Assembly (NCBI GenBank): GCA_913060495.1 | Contig: CAJXRP010000005.1 | Span: 124,001-188,000 of the forward strand | Direction of reading: 5' to 3' | DNA length: 64,000 nt | Source: an uncultured Gammaproteobacteria bacterium | GTDB lineage: Bacteria; Pseudomonadota; Gammaproteobacteria; Pseudomonadales; Pseudohongiellaceae | Shown here: in pieces, positions 1 through 8,157 of the stretch | How positions within the stretch are numbered: position 1 is the stretch's first letter | Layout: each line of letters starts with the position of its first letter | Position numbers and translations under genes: made by a program | The notes under the pieces: generated by a model | The model's input: only the letters and a program-made list of their open reading frames with translations | Told to the model about the DNA's origin: nothing | Database searches by the model: none

Positions 1-395
1 ATCTGGTTAAAGATTTTCAGAACAAGCAGCAGCACCTGCATTCATCTAATCCAGAGCAGGCAGAGCGCATTGCGCAGTTGGGCGATACGCGCGGCATTTC
101 ATCTATATGGGAGTTCGATGATCAGATAACCGCGCCCCTCCACGGATTTGAAGGAGCAGAAGACTATTACCGAAGATGCAGCAGCTCTGCCTTTCTTGGT
201 TCAATTGCAGTAGACACATTGCTGATCCAAAGTAAGAATGATCCGATGATTCCTCCTAAAGCGATCCCAGATAGCACTATGCTCTCACCAACGGTGCAGA
301 TGCAGTTAACGGAGAAAGGAGGGCATGTTGGTTTTGTTTCCTCAAATCCTGATAATTGGCTAGAACAGAGAATATTGAATTTCATGCAAGCGTGA
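1..395 (+). CDS. YheT-like alpha/beta hydrolase, C-terminal part
   Basis: The frame is open from the window edge (first full codon at base 3), so only about the last 130 residues are present. The segment IWEFDDQITAPLHGFEGAEDY followed by YRRCSS is characteristic of the YheT/Abhd1-3 group of alpha/beta hydrolases. The late segment KNDPMIPP probably carries the catalytic Asp, and GGHVGF the catalytic His; the nucleophile lies outside the window. Members are poorly characterised esterase-like enzymes, so the substrate is unknown. A TTG at 78 could be mistaken for a start but has no support, since homology continues upstream of it. The gene ends 70 bases before coaD. Confidence 0.8.
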   Translation, partial: LVKDFQNKQQHLHSSNPEQAERIAQLGDTRGISSIWEFDDQITAPLHGFEGAEDYYRRCSSSAFLGSIAVDTLLIQSKNDPMIPPKAIPDSTMLSPTVQMQLTEKGGHVGFVSSNPDNWLEQRILNFMQA

Positions 396-465
396 GTGAT
401 GATAGGCGCGAATTGTAGTTTAGAGTCAGGTCCTCAGTGCCGGCCCCAATAAAAATGAGAATGTT

Positions 466-954
466 ATGAAAATTGCTGTCTATCCAGGAACGTTTAATCC
501 AATCACAAACGGCCATACAGATTTGGTGGAACGGGCTTCAGGCCTGTTTGACAGGATTATCGTGGCGGTAGTCGGTCAGAATCAGCAGAAATCCAATGCC
601 TTGCCATTACAGCAGCGGATGGAGCTTACTAATAAAGTTTTGGGGCACCTAGAGAATGTAGAGGTTCGGTCATTCGATAATTTACTCACGCAGTTTGTTA
701 AGGAGTGTGACTCCAAGATTATTCTGCGTGGACTGCGCACCGTTGCCGACTTTGAGTATGAGTTTCAATTAGTTGGCATGAATCGCGTTCTGGAGCCAAG
801 CATTGAAACAGTGTTTCTCGCACCGGCAGAACATCTTTCCTACATCTCATCTACGTTAGTGCGGGAGATTGCAGCCTATGGTGGCGACATCTCCAAGTTT
901 GTTCATCCGGCTGTAGCCGAAGCCATGGCAAATCAACAAATCGCTGCGACTTAG
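466..954 (+). CDS. coaD: phosphopantetheine adenylyltransferase
   Basis: CoaD transfers AMP from ATP to 4'-phosphopantetheine, giving dephospho-CoA, the penultimate step of coenzyme A synthesis in the cytoplasm. The 162-residue length is normal. The nucleotidyltransferase signature is present: [12 protein letters not shown] at residues 6-17, with the T/HxGH motif as TNGH (14-17). The second family motif ISSTLVRE lies near residue 128. The start is the ATG at 466, since homology begins at once with [10 protein letters not shown]. It converges on mutM, with only six bases between the stop codons. Confidence 0.97.
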   Translation: MKIAVYPGTFNPITNGHTDLVERASGLFDRIIVAVVGQNQQKSNALPLQQRMELTNKVLGHLENVEVRSFDNLLTQFVKECDSKIILRGLRTVADFEYEFQLVGMNRVLEPSIETVFLAPAEHLSYISSTLVREIAAYGGDISKFVHPAVAEAMANQQIAAT

Positions 955-960
955 CCTCTA

Positions 961-1776
961 TTATTTTTGGCAATGGGAGCAATACACCGTGCTGCGCTGT
1001 CCTTGGCGTATCTCTTTTAGGGTGTTGTTACACACATGGCAGGGTTCACCCTTGCGACCATAGACGTGGAGTGACTGGGCAAAATATCCAGGCTCCCCGT
1101 CGCTGCCAGTAAAGTCTTTGAGCGTTGTGCCACCTACATCAATTGCCCGCTGTAAAACTTGTTGAATACACTGCAGTAGTTTCTCGTAGCGTGGTTTCGA
1201 AATTTTTCCTGCGCTACGTTTCGGATTGATTCCAGCAAGGAAGAGCGATTCGTTCGCATAGATGTTTCCCACACCCACCACAACCTTGCTATCCATGATG
1301 AAAGTCTTAACAGCAACGTTCCGAGCCCGACTCTTCTTGAACAAATATTCGCTGTGAAAATTGTCGCTCAACGGCTCGGGACCGAGTGAGGCTAACAGGG
1401 GGTGTGATTCGATGGACTCCGTTTCCCATAATATACAGCCGAAACGACGTGGATCTGTGTACCTCAGCACTTTGTTATTCGCGAACACGATATCGACATG
1501 GTCGTGCTTCGCCGGCGCTCGATTTGTGTCGACAATCCTGAGGCTACCCGACATACCAAGATGAATAAGCAGGGTTCCTTTCTTGGTTGCAAGCAGCAAA
1601 TATTTCCCACGCCTAGAAACCGATTCTATGGTTTCCCCCGGCAGATCTTTGCTTAGCGCCGGGGTTATTGGCCAACGCAAAGTCTTACGGCGAAGTATGA
1701 CTTTGCTAACCTTTTTATCCTCGATGTGTGGCTCGATGCCGCGGCGGGTTGTCTCTACTTCAGGTAATTCCGGCAA
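961..1776 (-). CDS. mutM: formamidopyrimidine-DNA glycosylase (Fpg/MutM)
   Basis: MutM removes oxidised purines such as 8-oxoguanine and nicks the abasic site, in base-excision repair. The 271-residue protein starts MPELPEVETTRRG; Pro2 is the Schiff-base nucleophile and Glu3 the general acid. The C-terminal zinc finger is complete, with Cys246, Cys249, Cys266 and Cys269, just before the end. The helix-two-turn-helix segment GVGNIYANE is present. It is divergent from the hydantoinase-type gene at 1856 and convergent with coaD. Confidence 0.97.
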   Translation of the reverse strand: MPELPEVETTRRGIEPHIEDKKVSKVILRRKTLRWPITPALSKDLPGETIESVSRRGKYLLLATKKGTLLIHLGMSGSLRIVDTNRAPAKHDHVDIVFANNKVLRYTDPRRFGCILWETESIESHPLLASLGPEPLSDNFHSEYLFKKSRARNVAVKTFIMDSKVVVGVGNIYANESLFLAGINPKRSAGKISKPRYEKLLQCIQQVLQRAIDVGGTTLKDFTGSDGEPGYFAQSLHVYGRKGEPCHVCNNTLKEIRQGQRSTVYCSHCQK

Positions 1777-1796
1777 TTCGCACCTCGAATATATGA

Positions 1797-1828
1797 TTGC
1801 TAGCAGCTTGCGCAGACTGCTTTATAAT
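1797..1828 (+). promoter_or_regulatory. candidate sigma70 promoter for the HyuA-type gene
   Basis: A perfect TATAAT lies at 1823-1828, 28 bases before the ATG at 1856, in the mutM/hyuA divergent gap. The best -35-like hexamer is TTGCTA at 1797-1802, but its 20-base spacing is too long, so only the -10 is convincing. An AAGGA ribosome-binding site follows at about 1841-1848. Confidence 0.4.
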
Positions 1829-1855
1829 CTTTCCCTTAGTCGAAAGGAAGCAGTC

Positions 1856-3862
1856 ATGAGCACGCAGCAGAAAATGTTATTGGGGATCGATGCAGGGGGA
1901 ACGTTTACGGATTTCGTCTTAGTGCGCCTTGAGCCAACCGTTAGTGTCAGTGTTCATAAAACCTTGTCTACTCCTGCAGCGCCTGAGCATGCAATTCTGA
2001 ATGGCATAAAGGCAATGGGCCTAGAACCACATCTTGATGATGGCAGCCTACAGCTGGTCCATGGAAGTACTGTTGCCACCAATGCTGTTCTCGAAGGTAA
2101 GCTGGCGCGGACTGTTTTCATTACCAATCATGGTTTTGCAGACATGTTGCAACTCGCGCGACAGACACGACCACAACTGTATGCATTGGAGACGCCGGCA
2201 GTACCGCCGCCGGTTCCACCTGAGCTGTGCCTCGAAACAGCTGGCAGGGTCGGTGCAGACGGCACTGTGATCTTGCCTCTTTCACAAATTGAACTTGATG
2301 AGTTGTTACAAAAAATCGAATCCCTTGCACCCGATGCCATTGCTATTAATCTGCTCTTCTCGTTTCTGGATGACAGCTTTGAACGCAGAATTGAAGCCGC
2401 AATTAAAGCGCAATCTAGCGAGCTTTTCGTAAGTCGCTCCTCTGCGGTGCTGCCCGAATACAAGGAATACGAGCGTGGCATCGCTACCTGGCTAAATGCA
2501 GCATTAGGTCCAGTTATTAGTGGATACTTAGGCGCACTCCAACGCGAGTTAGGGGCTACTTCTTTACAGGTAATGCAGTCGAGTGGAGAGACAATGTCTG
2601 CGGGCATGGCTGCGCAATCAGCAGTCAATCTCTTGTTGTCTGGTCCCGCGGGAGGGCTTACAGCAATTGCCTATCTAGCCCAGCAAGTTGGTAAATCGAA
2701 GTTTCTTAGCTTCGATATGGGGGGCACTTCTACAGATGTCGCCTTGTTGGATGGAAAGATACGCACCAGCAATGAATCTTCAATTTCGAATTATCCGATT
2801 GCAGTGCCTATGGTTGATATGGAGACAATCGGAGCGGGAGGTGGCTCGATCGCCTATGTCGATACCGGAGGAATGCTTCAGGTAGGCCCGCGTTCGGCAG
2901 GCGCGGATCCTGGTCCCGCCTGTTACGACCGCGGCGGCTTGGAGGCCACAGTCAGTGATGCGAATCTGGTACTTGGGCGGCTGCAATTTGATTCCACTCT
3001 CGCCGGCGATTTGAGTCTTAGTCTGGAGAGAGCTCGAGCAAGCATAGAGCCGCTCGCCCAGAGAATTGGTTTATCGATAGAAGAAACAGCACTTGGCATT
3101 ATTGATATAGCCAATGAGCACATGGCAAAGGCAATAAGGCTTATCTCCGTTAACAAGGGCTACGATCCATCGGATTTTATACTTGCGAGTTTTGGTGGTG
3201 CTGGTGGTTTGCATGTGTGCGCGCTCGCCGATGCGATGGCCATGAAGAATGCTCTGGTACCAATACATGGAGGTGTTCTCTCCGCGTTAGGCATGGTGGT
3301 AGCGGATCAAGGAAGACAGTTTTCTAAGACGCTGAGCTTCGATACCGGGCAGCTTGAAGAGCAATTCCTCGAAGAGCAGTTTCTATTATTGGAGCAGGTT
3401 GGCACGGAGCAATTGGCTCTGGAAGGCCTGCACTCCTCAGTGCTGGTCTCGAAGCGAAGCGCAGATCTGCGTTACAAAGGTCAATCTTACACACTGAATG
3501 TTGATTGGCAGACCCTAGCCGAAGTGCTGGAAGCCTTCAAGCAACTTCACGAGAAGCGCTATGGCTACAGCCATGAAGCTCCAATTGAGTTGCTGACGAT
3601 TCGTATTAATCTATCGACTGAAAAAAACCCCTTTCCCTTACCAGAGCTTACTAAGGGGCCACGCTGCAATAATATTCGACACTGCAAGGTCTATGGTGAG
3701 GCTAAGCAGGCAAAGTTATTGGCGCGGGCAGATTTGTATTCGGGTGAATCGGTTGCTGGGCCTGCGATTATTACGGAGTATTCAGCGACGACGTTCGTCG
3801 CCAAGGATTGGTCAGTAGCCGTTGATGGCTTTGGTAATCTGATATTAGAGAAACAAGCTTAA
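1856..3862 (+). CDS. hydantoinase/oxoprolinase subunit A-type ATPase-fold protein
   Basis: HyuA-type proteins bind ATP through an actin-like fold and hydrolyse cyclic imides or lactams such as hydantoins and 5-oxoproline; some relatives are acetone carboxylase subunits. The 668-residue protein opens with the phosphate-binding motif LGIDAGGTFTDFVLV. It also has HGSTVATNAVLEG and a second glycine-rich phosphate loop, FDMGGTSTDVALLDG. These mark the hydantoinase N-terminal and hydantoinase A domains. The ATG at 1856 has an AAGGA site. The reading frame stays open upstream to 1583, but that stretch is antisense to mutM and has no family homology. No subunit B gene is adjacent, so this is an orphan A subunit and its substrate cannot be inferred. 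Confidence 0.85.
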   Translation: MSTQQKMLLGIDAGGTFTDFVLVRLEPTVSVSVHKTLSTPAAPEHAILNGIKAMGLEPHLDDGSLQLVHGSTVATNAVLEGKLARTVFITNHGFADMLQLARQTRPQLYALETPAVPPPVPPELCLETAGRVGADGTVILPLSQIELDELLQKIESLAPDAIAINLLFSFLDDSFERRIEAAIKAQSSELFVSRSSAVLPEYKEYERGIATWLNAALGPVISGYLGALQRELGATSLQVMQSSGETMSAGMAAQSAVNLLLSGPAGGLTAIAYLAQQVGKSKFLSFDMGGTSTDVALLDGKIRTSNESSISNYPIAVPMVDMETIGAGGGSIAYVDTGGMLQVGPRSAGADPGPACYDRGGLEATVSDANLVLGRLQFDSTLAGDLSLSLERARASIEPLAQRIGLSIEETALGIIDIANEHMAKAIRLISVNKGYDPSDFILASFGGAGGLHVCALADAMAMKNALVPIHGGVLSALGMVVADQGRQFSKTLSFDTGQLEEQFLEEQFLLLEQVGTEQLALEGLHSSVLVSKRSADLRYKGQSYTLNVDWQTLAEVLEAFKQLHEKRYGYSHEAPIELLTIRINLSTEKNPFPLPELTKGPRCNNIRHCKVYGEAKQAKLLARADLYSGESVAGPAIITEYSATTFVAKDWSVAVDGFGNLILEKQA

Positions 3863-3985
3863 GCACGAAGCAGGATCTGCCGGTATAGTCGTAGACCGTG
3901 CTACAGGACTTAATACTGCAAGATGAACTGTTTTGCTTTCAAAAGTCGTATAGATACAGATACGAACATTATTGGGTGGCGGTTA

Positions 3986-4015
3986 TTTACAGGCCAAATT
4001 CTCAGGTGATATAAC
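3986..4015 (+). promoter_or_regulatory. candidate sigma70 promoter of the exported helical-repeat protein
   Basis: TTTACA (3986-3991) and TATAAC (4010-4015) are separated by 18 bases, each one mismatch or two from consensus. Transcription would start near 4022, leaving about an 87-base leader before the ATG at 4109. Confidence 0.5.
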
Positions 4016-4108
4016 TGAACAGCTCGCAGCATCGAATACAAGCGGCGCTCCCAATTGACCGGTGAACGCACCGGCAAAGAACAGGAACGAGGCAATATCA
4101 GCATTACC

Positions 4109-5494
4109 ATGAGACTACGCTTTCTTCAGCAAACTTACTGGGTATCAGGCTTGGCCTTGGGCTTAATTGCAGTCCTAGCTGGATCATTGGCGAGTGCACA
4201 GGAAGAAGCGGTGGAGCCTGTACAGAGTATTCGCTCGCAATCCCCACTTTTGTATTTCGATAGGCCGGTTCTAGTGGAAGAAGGGCTAGATCCACTTATG
4301 CCTATGAGGGCGCCGCTCCTCGACCCAGAGGCCGACCCGGCCTTCGATCAGCGCTCGGATAGTATTCGGGAATACAACAGCACCGTGACCGATATAGAAC
4401 TGGATGGAGGCGCCTGGGATGGAAGTCTTGTGGAGGAGCTTGCTTCTCTGGGCCGTCTGCAACAACAGCAGGGTAATCATATTGGCGCTATTGAGACGCT
4501 AGATAGAGCTATCCATGTAAATCGCATCAATTCAGGCCTCTATACCCTTGAGCAAATACCCGTAGTCGAACAACTAATACAGAGTTATATGGCGTTAGGT
4601 AATTGGGAGCAGGCGGATATCTACCATAACTACCTTTTCCATGTGCAGCAGAAAGCGTATGGCGTCGATGATCCGCGCCTTATTCCTGTGCTAGATCGTC
4701 TTGCGACATGGAACATTCAGGCTTTTAAAATTGGCCACGGGAATTTGTTGGGCATCAGACTGCGACAGTCTCAGATACTGTTTAATGCGGCGGCTCGTAT
4801 GGTGGGTATGCATTTTGGCAAGTCCGATGAGCGCTTCATCGACTATCAAAGAAACATCGCAAATTCAGCCTATCTAGTAGCCAGAAACCCAGATCTGATG
4901 ATGGAGATCCAGAGGCCTGAATATAGAAGCATGCAGCAAATGTTTGCAGAGAAACTTAATGAGCACCGTCGAGTGCAGCCTCCAGGTTTCCGGACCGGTG
5001 AGCGAGCCCTGATGGAAATAGCGATGTATTATCAGGAAAAAGGTGATAATCCGTATGCCTTAGCCGAAGCGATTACTCACTTAGCCGATTGGTATCTTAT
5101 GTTCGATCGACGCCGCGGTACTTTGGAAAACTATAAACTTGCTTGGGACATGCTTCAGGAGTTGGAGAACAGTGAAGAGTTAACAGAGAAATTATTCGGT
5201 AATGTGGTGCCGCTTCCCTCGTTTGAGTCACCCATAGAGTTACCTGATGCGTTCTATAGGAATGATGAGGGTACTGAGAAATTGAATTTTGATTATGCGG
5301 ATCTGGTTTTTGATGTAACAGCAGGTGGCGAGCTTAGGAAGGTAAGAACTATCTCAGAGGAAACTGAGGATAATCAGGCGCAACTGAGCAAATTGCGCAT
5401 TTCTGTTCGCTCTGTGCGGTTTCGGCCGCTGGTCATCGACGGCGTGCCGCAACGCTCTTCTGAGAACCATTTTAGGTACCGGTATTGGTACTAA
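4109..5494 (+). CDS. exported TPR-like protein with TonB-C-like C-terminus
   Basis: This 461-residue protein starts with a Sec signal peptide (residues 1-32, ending ASAQ after a hydrophobic run). The ATG at 4109 is preferred over a TTG at 4055, because the signal peptide begins directly at MRLRFLQQ. The middle is alpha-helical and resembles tetratricopeptide repeats (LGRLQQQQGNHIGAIETLDRAI, split here as LGRLQQQQGNHIGA plus IETLDRAI; then LIQSYMALGNWEQADIYHNY). The last 70 residues follow the pattern of a TonB C-terminal-like beta domain: DLVFDVTAGGELRKVRT, then VRSVRFRPLVIDGVPQ. It is probably periplasmic. It sits just upstream of the envelope-machine operon in the same direction. Whether it belongs to that system is unknown. 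Confidence 0.7.
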   Translation: MRLRFLQQTYWVSGLALGLIAVLAGSLASAQEEAVEPVQSIRSQSPLLYFDRPVLVEEGLDPLMPMRAPLLDPEADPAFDQRSDSIREYNSTVTDIELDGGAWDGSLVEELASLGRLQQQQGNHIGAIETLDRAIHVNRINSGLYTLEQIPVVEQLIQSYMALGNWEQADIYHNYLFHVQQKAYGVDDPRLIPVLDRLATWNIQAFKIGHGNLLGIRLRQSQILFNAAARMVGMHFGKSDERFIDYQRNIANSAYLVARNPDLMMEIQRPEYRSMQQMFAEKLNEHRRVQPPGFRTGERALMEIAMYYQEKGDNPYALAEAITHLADWYLMFDRRRGTLENYKLAWDMLQELENSEELTEKLFGNVVPLPSFESPIELPDAFYRNDEGTEKLNFDYADLVFDVTAGGELRKVRTISEETEDNQAQLSKLRISVRSVRFRPLVIDGVPQRSSENHFRYRYWY

Positions 5495-5728
5495 TTTATT
5501 AAGCGAACAGGTAGCATCGAGTCAATTATCGGCAGGAATAGCGGGCTTAAGGGGTGCTCATTAAGCCTTGGTTAAGGCGCTTGGGATTATTAATAGTAAC
5601 CATTTTTTCATTATTCACAATTTCGTAATTTTAAGAAAATTCGTTTAATTTCTCTAAAAAGTGTCTAAATATCATTAAATAGCGAAACTTGGTTAAATAA
5701 TCAATATTCGGGAACAGGAATACATAGT
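5495..5728. other. AT-rich leader region before the envelope-machine operon
   Basis: These 234 bases hold no gene. From about 5580 onward the sequence becomes strongly AT-rich (A/T runs around 5590-5700), unlike the flanking coding DNA. It probably carries the operon promoter, but no hexamer pair stands out. A weak AGGA lies about 12 bases before the ATG at 5729. Confidence 0.4.
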
Positions 5729-6910
5729 ATGGAATCCATGCAACCAAGGAACTACAAGGGCAAGCAGCACCTGCCATTGTCGCCTTTAGCAAGGTTTGTC
5801 GCGCTAGCGGCGCTGAGCCTAAGTTTAGCGGCGTGCCAGTCCAGTAGTAGTAGCTCTAACAGCTCACCTTCCATGCCCTCTTCTTCGTCAAGTTCTAGCA
5901 GCTCGTCGTCATCAAGCTCCAGCTCGAGTAGTTCTTCGAGCTCCAGCCAAAGCAGCTCAAGCCCTAGTCAGAGCCAAAGCAGTGGTCAAAGCCAGAGTAC
6001 TTCAAGCTCAATGCCAAGTATTCCTTCCAGCCAGAGTGGGCAACAGTCTAGCCAGAGTAGCTCGACAGGGAGCCAGTCGTCAGCTAGTTCAAGCAGCGCG
6101 GGTCAGCAAGCAGGCCAAGAGAGTAGAGATGGTTCAAGCCCTGCGGCACAAGGAGCCGAGCAAGGCAGCCAATCGACAGGCGCGGCAGTAGGATCAACAC
6201 CGGCAGGTACGCTCGGTAACAGCCCCGGTCAAGCAGCGGGCTCCCAGGCTAGATTGCCTGGTCAAGGGAATCAGACGGGCGGTAGCGGCAGAGATGGATC
6301 TACTGGCGATCTAAATGGTGGAGAAAACCAGTCATCTGGCGGCGGATTAGGCAGGCCAAGTGGGGATTATAGCCTAGATACTTTATCAAATGGCACTTTT
6401 GGTGGGGGTTCGAGTAGTGATGGCTCTACTGATCAGGCTAGCTCGGGAAGTGCAGATAGCGGGACGCAGCCTACCGGTACTGGCGCGATGACAGCACAAG
6501 AGCGAGGACAAGTATTGGATGAAAGGTTGCGCCGCGGCTATGAGACTTTCGACGGTTTTATTCTCGGCGAGAGAGAAAGGGCGCAGGCCGAGAGCAATGC
6601 GGCGGGGTCATCCTCCATTGGCGGTGCAGCTGGTGGTGGTGGTGGCGGAAGCAGTGCTTCGCAACCTCAGACAATGCCAGAGTCAGGTGCCTCTCCCTCT
6701 GCCGTATTGGCATCTTCACAACCGCAGGTATCATCCACCTCTCCGCCCCCTGAAACGTTTCCTGCGCCTGAAGATATTCCAAATGGGCGCGATGACGATG
6801 TTGTCGCGAGGCAGCTTCGTGAGGCAGCAATGAGTGAGCCAGACCCGGAATTGCGCGAAGCCCTTTGGCAGGAATATAGAAATTACACAGGATTAGGTGA
6901 GGACCAATGA
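5729..6910 (+). CDS. serine-rich low-complexity lipoprotein
   Basis: The 393-residue protein carries a lipoprotein signal peptide with lipobox LAAC, so Cys36 is the likely lipidated residue. Nearly uninterrupted serines follow (about residues 37-75), and then a Ser/Gln/Gly-rich region to about residue 260. The serines use both AGN and TCN codons, so the tract is a selected protein property and not a simple trinucleotide expansion. A more ordered segment near residues 255-285 (AQERGQVLDERLRRGYETF) and a charged C-terminus (about 345-393) may be the conserved parts. It overlaps the next gene by four bases (ATGA), so translation is coupled. It may be a flexible tether at the outer membrane; no family was recognised. 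Confidence 0.8.
   Translation: MESMQPRNYKGKQHLPLSPLARFVALAALSLSLAACQSSSSSSNSSPSMPSSSSSSSSSSSSSSSSSSSSSSSQSSSSPSQSQSSGQSQSTSSSMPSIPSSQSGQQSSQSSSTGSQSSASSSSAGQQAGQESRDGSSPAAQGAEQGSQSTGAAVGSTPAGTLGNSPGQAAGSQARLPGQGNQTGGSGRDGSTGDLNGGENQSSGGGLGRPSGDYSLDTLSNGTFGGGSSSDGSTDQASSGSADSGTQPTGTGAMTAQERGQVLDERLRRGYETFDGFILGERERAQAESNAAGSSSIGGAAGGGGGGSSASQPQTMPESGASPSAVLASSQPQVSSTSPPPETFPAPEDIPNGRDDDVVARQLREAAMSEPDPELREALWQEYRNYTGLGEDQ
5835..5950 (+). repeat. poly-serine coding tract
   Basis: This stretch encodes roughly 35 serines with few interruptions, directly after the lipidated Cys. Mixed AGC/AGT/TCN codons alternate, giving quasi-repeats such as AGCAGCTCG and AGCTCGAGT. Slippage-prone repeats of this sort can vary between strains. 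Confidence 0.75.
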
Positions 6911-8112
6911 GTGCAATGGCAGTTTTGATGATGCAAGGAGCAAGGAACATATTGGGTTTAGGGCTGCTAGCGCTGACGTTGGCGGCTTGTAATACATATA
7001 CTGTAAAGACCACCAGCTACACACCAGTTGTCCAAGATAGCCAGGATGTGCCTGAAGATTTACTTCTAGATGTGGGCGTTGCAGTGTTCGATCCTGGTAT
7101 AGATGAGATTGATAAGCGCGACGAAGAAACTACTAATCCAGAAATCCGCGTAGCCGAGTCACGCTATGCTCCATTCCTCTTGGCAGAAACACTGCAGCGT
7201 TCGGCGAACTGGGGCATCGTGCGTTTAATGCCCAATAATGAAAGTCCAATGGACGTTATTATCAATGGCACGATCTTGCAGTCAGATGGCGAAGCCATGC
7301 AGATTCGTGTTGAGGTGACTGACTCGAGTGGTCGTGAGTGGTACACAAAGGTTTATTCTGAGGTAATTAGTCAGTTCAGCTATGAGCCTTCAGAACGACA
7401 AAAAGCCGATCCGTTTCAGGTTATCTACAATAAGATTTCCAATGATTTATTGGAATATAGACAGCGAAACTTAACGAATCAGCAGATTGTAGAAATACGC
7501 ACGATATCGGAATTACTGTTTGCTCGCCGATTCTCACCGGAAGTCTTCGATTCGTACTTAGCGACAAATCGCCAAGGTAATTTAGCGATAACTGCTCTCC
7601 CAGCTGAAACTGATCCAGTCCTACAAAGAGTCCGCGACATTAGAGAGCGGGACTTCATGTTTATCGATACCGTTCAGGATTATTACGCTACCTATGTAAG
7701 GCAGATGCGATTGCCCTATGACACATGGCGGGCATTGAGCTATGACGAAACGATGGAATTAAGAGAATTGAAGGCGTCCGCTAACCGTCGGTTTGTTGCA
7801 GGTGCCGCGGCGATTGTCGGCGGCTTGGTAACAGCGACTAGCGGTGGAAACTATGCAACCCAAGCCGGTGGCGCAGTTGGTGTCGGCGCTGGTGCGTACT
7901 TAATCAAGAGTGGCTTCGACAAACGAGCCGAAGCGCAAATACACTCGGAGGCATTGCAAGAATTGGGTGAGTCATTAGAGAACGAAGTAGCTCCACGCGT
8001 ATTTAGTCTGGACGATCGTACCATCACACTCACGGGTTCAGTCGAAGAGCAGTATGCCCAGTGGAAAGAAATTCTGGCGGATATTTACGCGTCAGAAGTA
8101 GGTGATATTTAA
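6907..8112 (+). CDS. envelope lipoprotein of the VWA/proton-channel operon
   Basis: The 401-residue protein has a lipoprotein signal peptide with lipobox LAAC followed by NTYTVK. An N-terminal alpha/beta part (VGVAVFDPGIDEID, then LAETLQRSANWGIVRLMP) resembles the openings of CsgG-like or peptidoglycan-associated lipoproteins, but no family was firmly recognised. The middle is helical and charged. Near residues 297-335 a Gly/Ala-rich hydrophobic stretch (RRFVAGAAAIVGGLVTA, then AGGAVGVGAGAYLI) could insert in a membrane or form a glycine-zipper. Its start overlaps the preceding lipoprotein gene (ATGA), which indicates joint expression. Confidence 0.8.
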   Translation: MSAMAVLMMQGARNILGLGLLALTLAACNTYTVKTTSYTPVVQDSQDVPEDLLLDVGVAVFDPGIDEIDKRDEETTNPEIRVAESRYAPFLLAETLQRSANWGIVRLMPNNESPMDVIINGTILQSDGEAMQIRVEVTDSSGREWYTKVYSEVISQFSYEPSERQKADPFQVIYNKISNDLLEYRQRNLTNQQIVEIRTISELLFARRFSPEVFDSYLATNRQGNLAITALPAETDPVLQRVRDIRERDFMFIDTVQDYYATYVRQMRLPYDTWRALSYDETMELRELKASANRRFVAGAAAIVGGLVTATSGGNYATQAGGAVGVGAGAYLIKSGFDKRAEAQIHSEALQELGESLENEVAPRVFSLDDRTITLTGSVEEQYAQWKEILADIYASEVGDI

Positions 8113-8157
8113 TCGGTTAATCCATCATGGTGGGTCTACCCACGAAAAGAATGCGCT

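Noticed and set aside
405-418. 14-base GGCGCGAATTGTAG, found again at 31164-31177
   Set aside because: Only two copies; the complement resembles a -10 plus GC-rich discriminator, so it is probably a promoter-like coincidence and not a repeat family.
1583-1855. Upstream extension of the HyuA frame by 91 codons
   Set aside because: It is antisense to mutM and has no family homology; the ATG at 1856 has a ribosome-binding site and starts at the expected motif.
5982-6191. Alternative frame inside the Ser-rich lipoprotein
   Set aside because: Low-complexity repeats keep several frames open; only the main frame has a signal peptide and coupling to neighbours.
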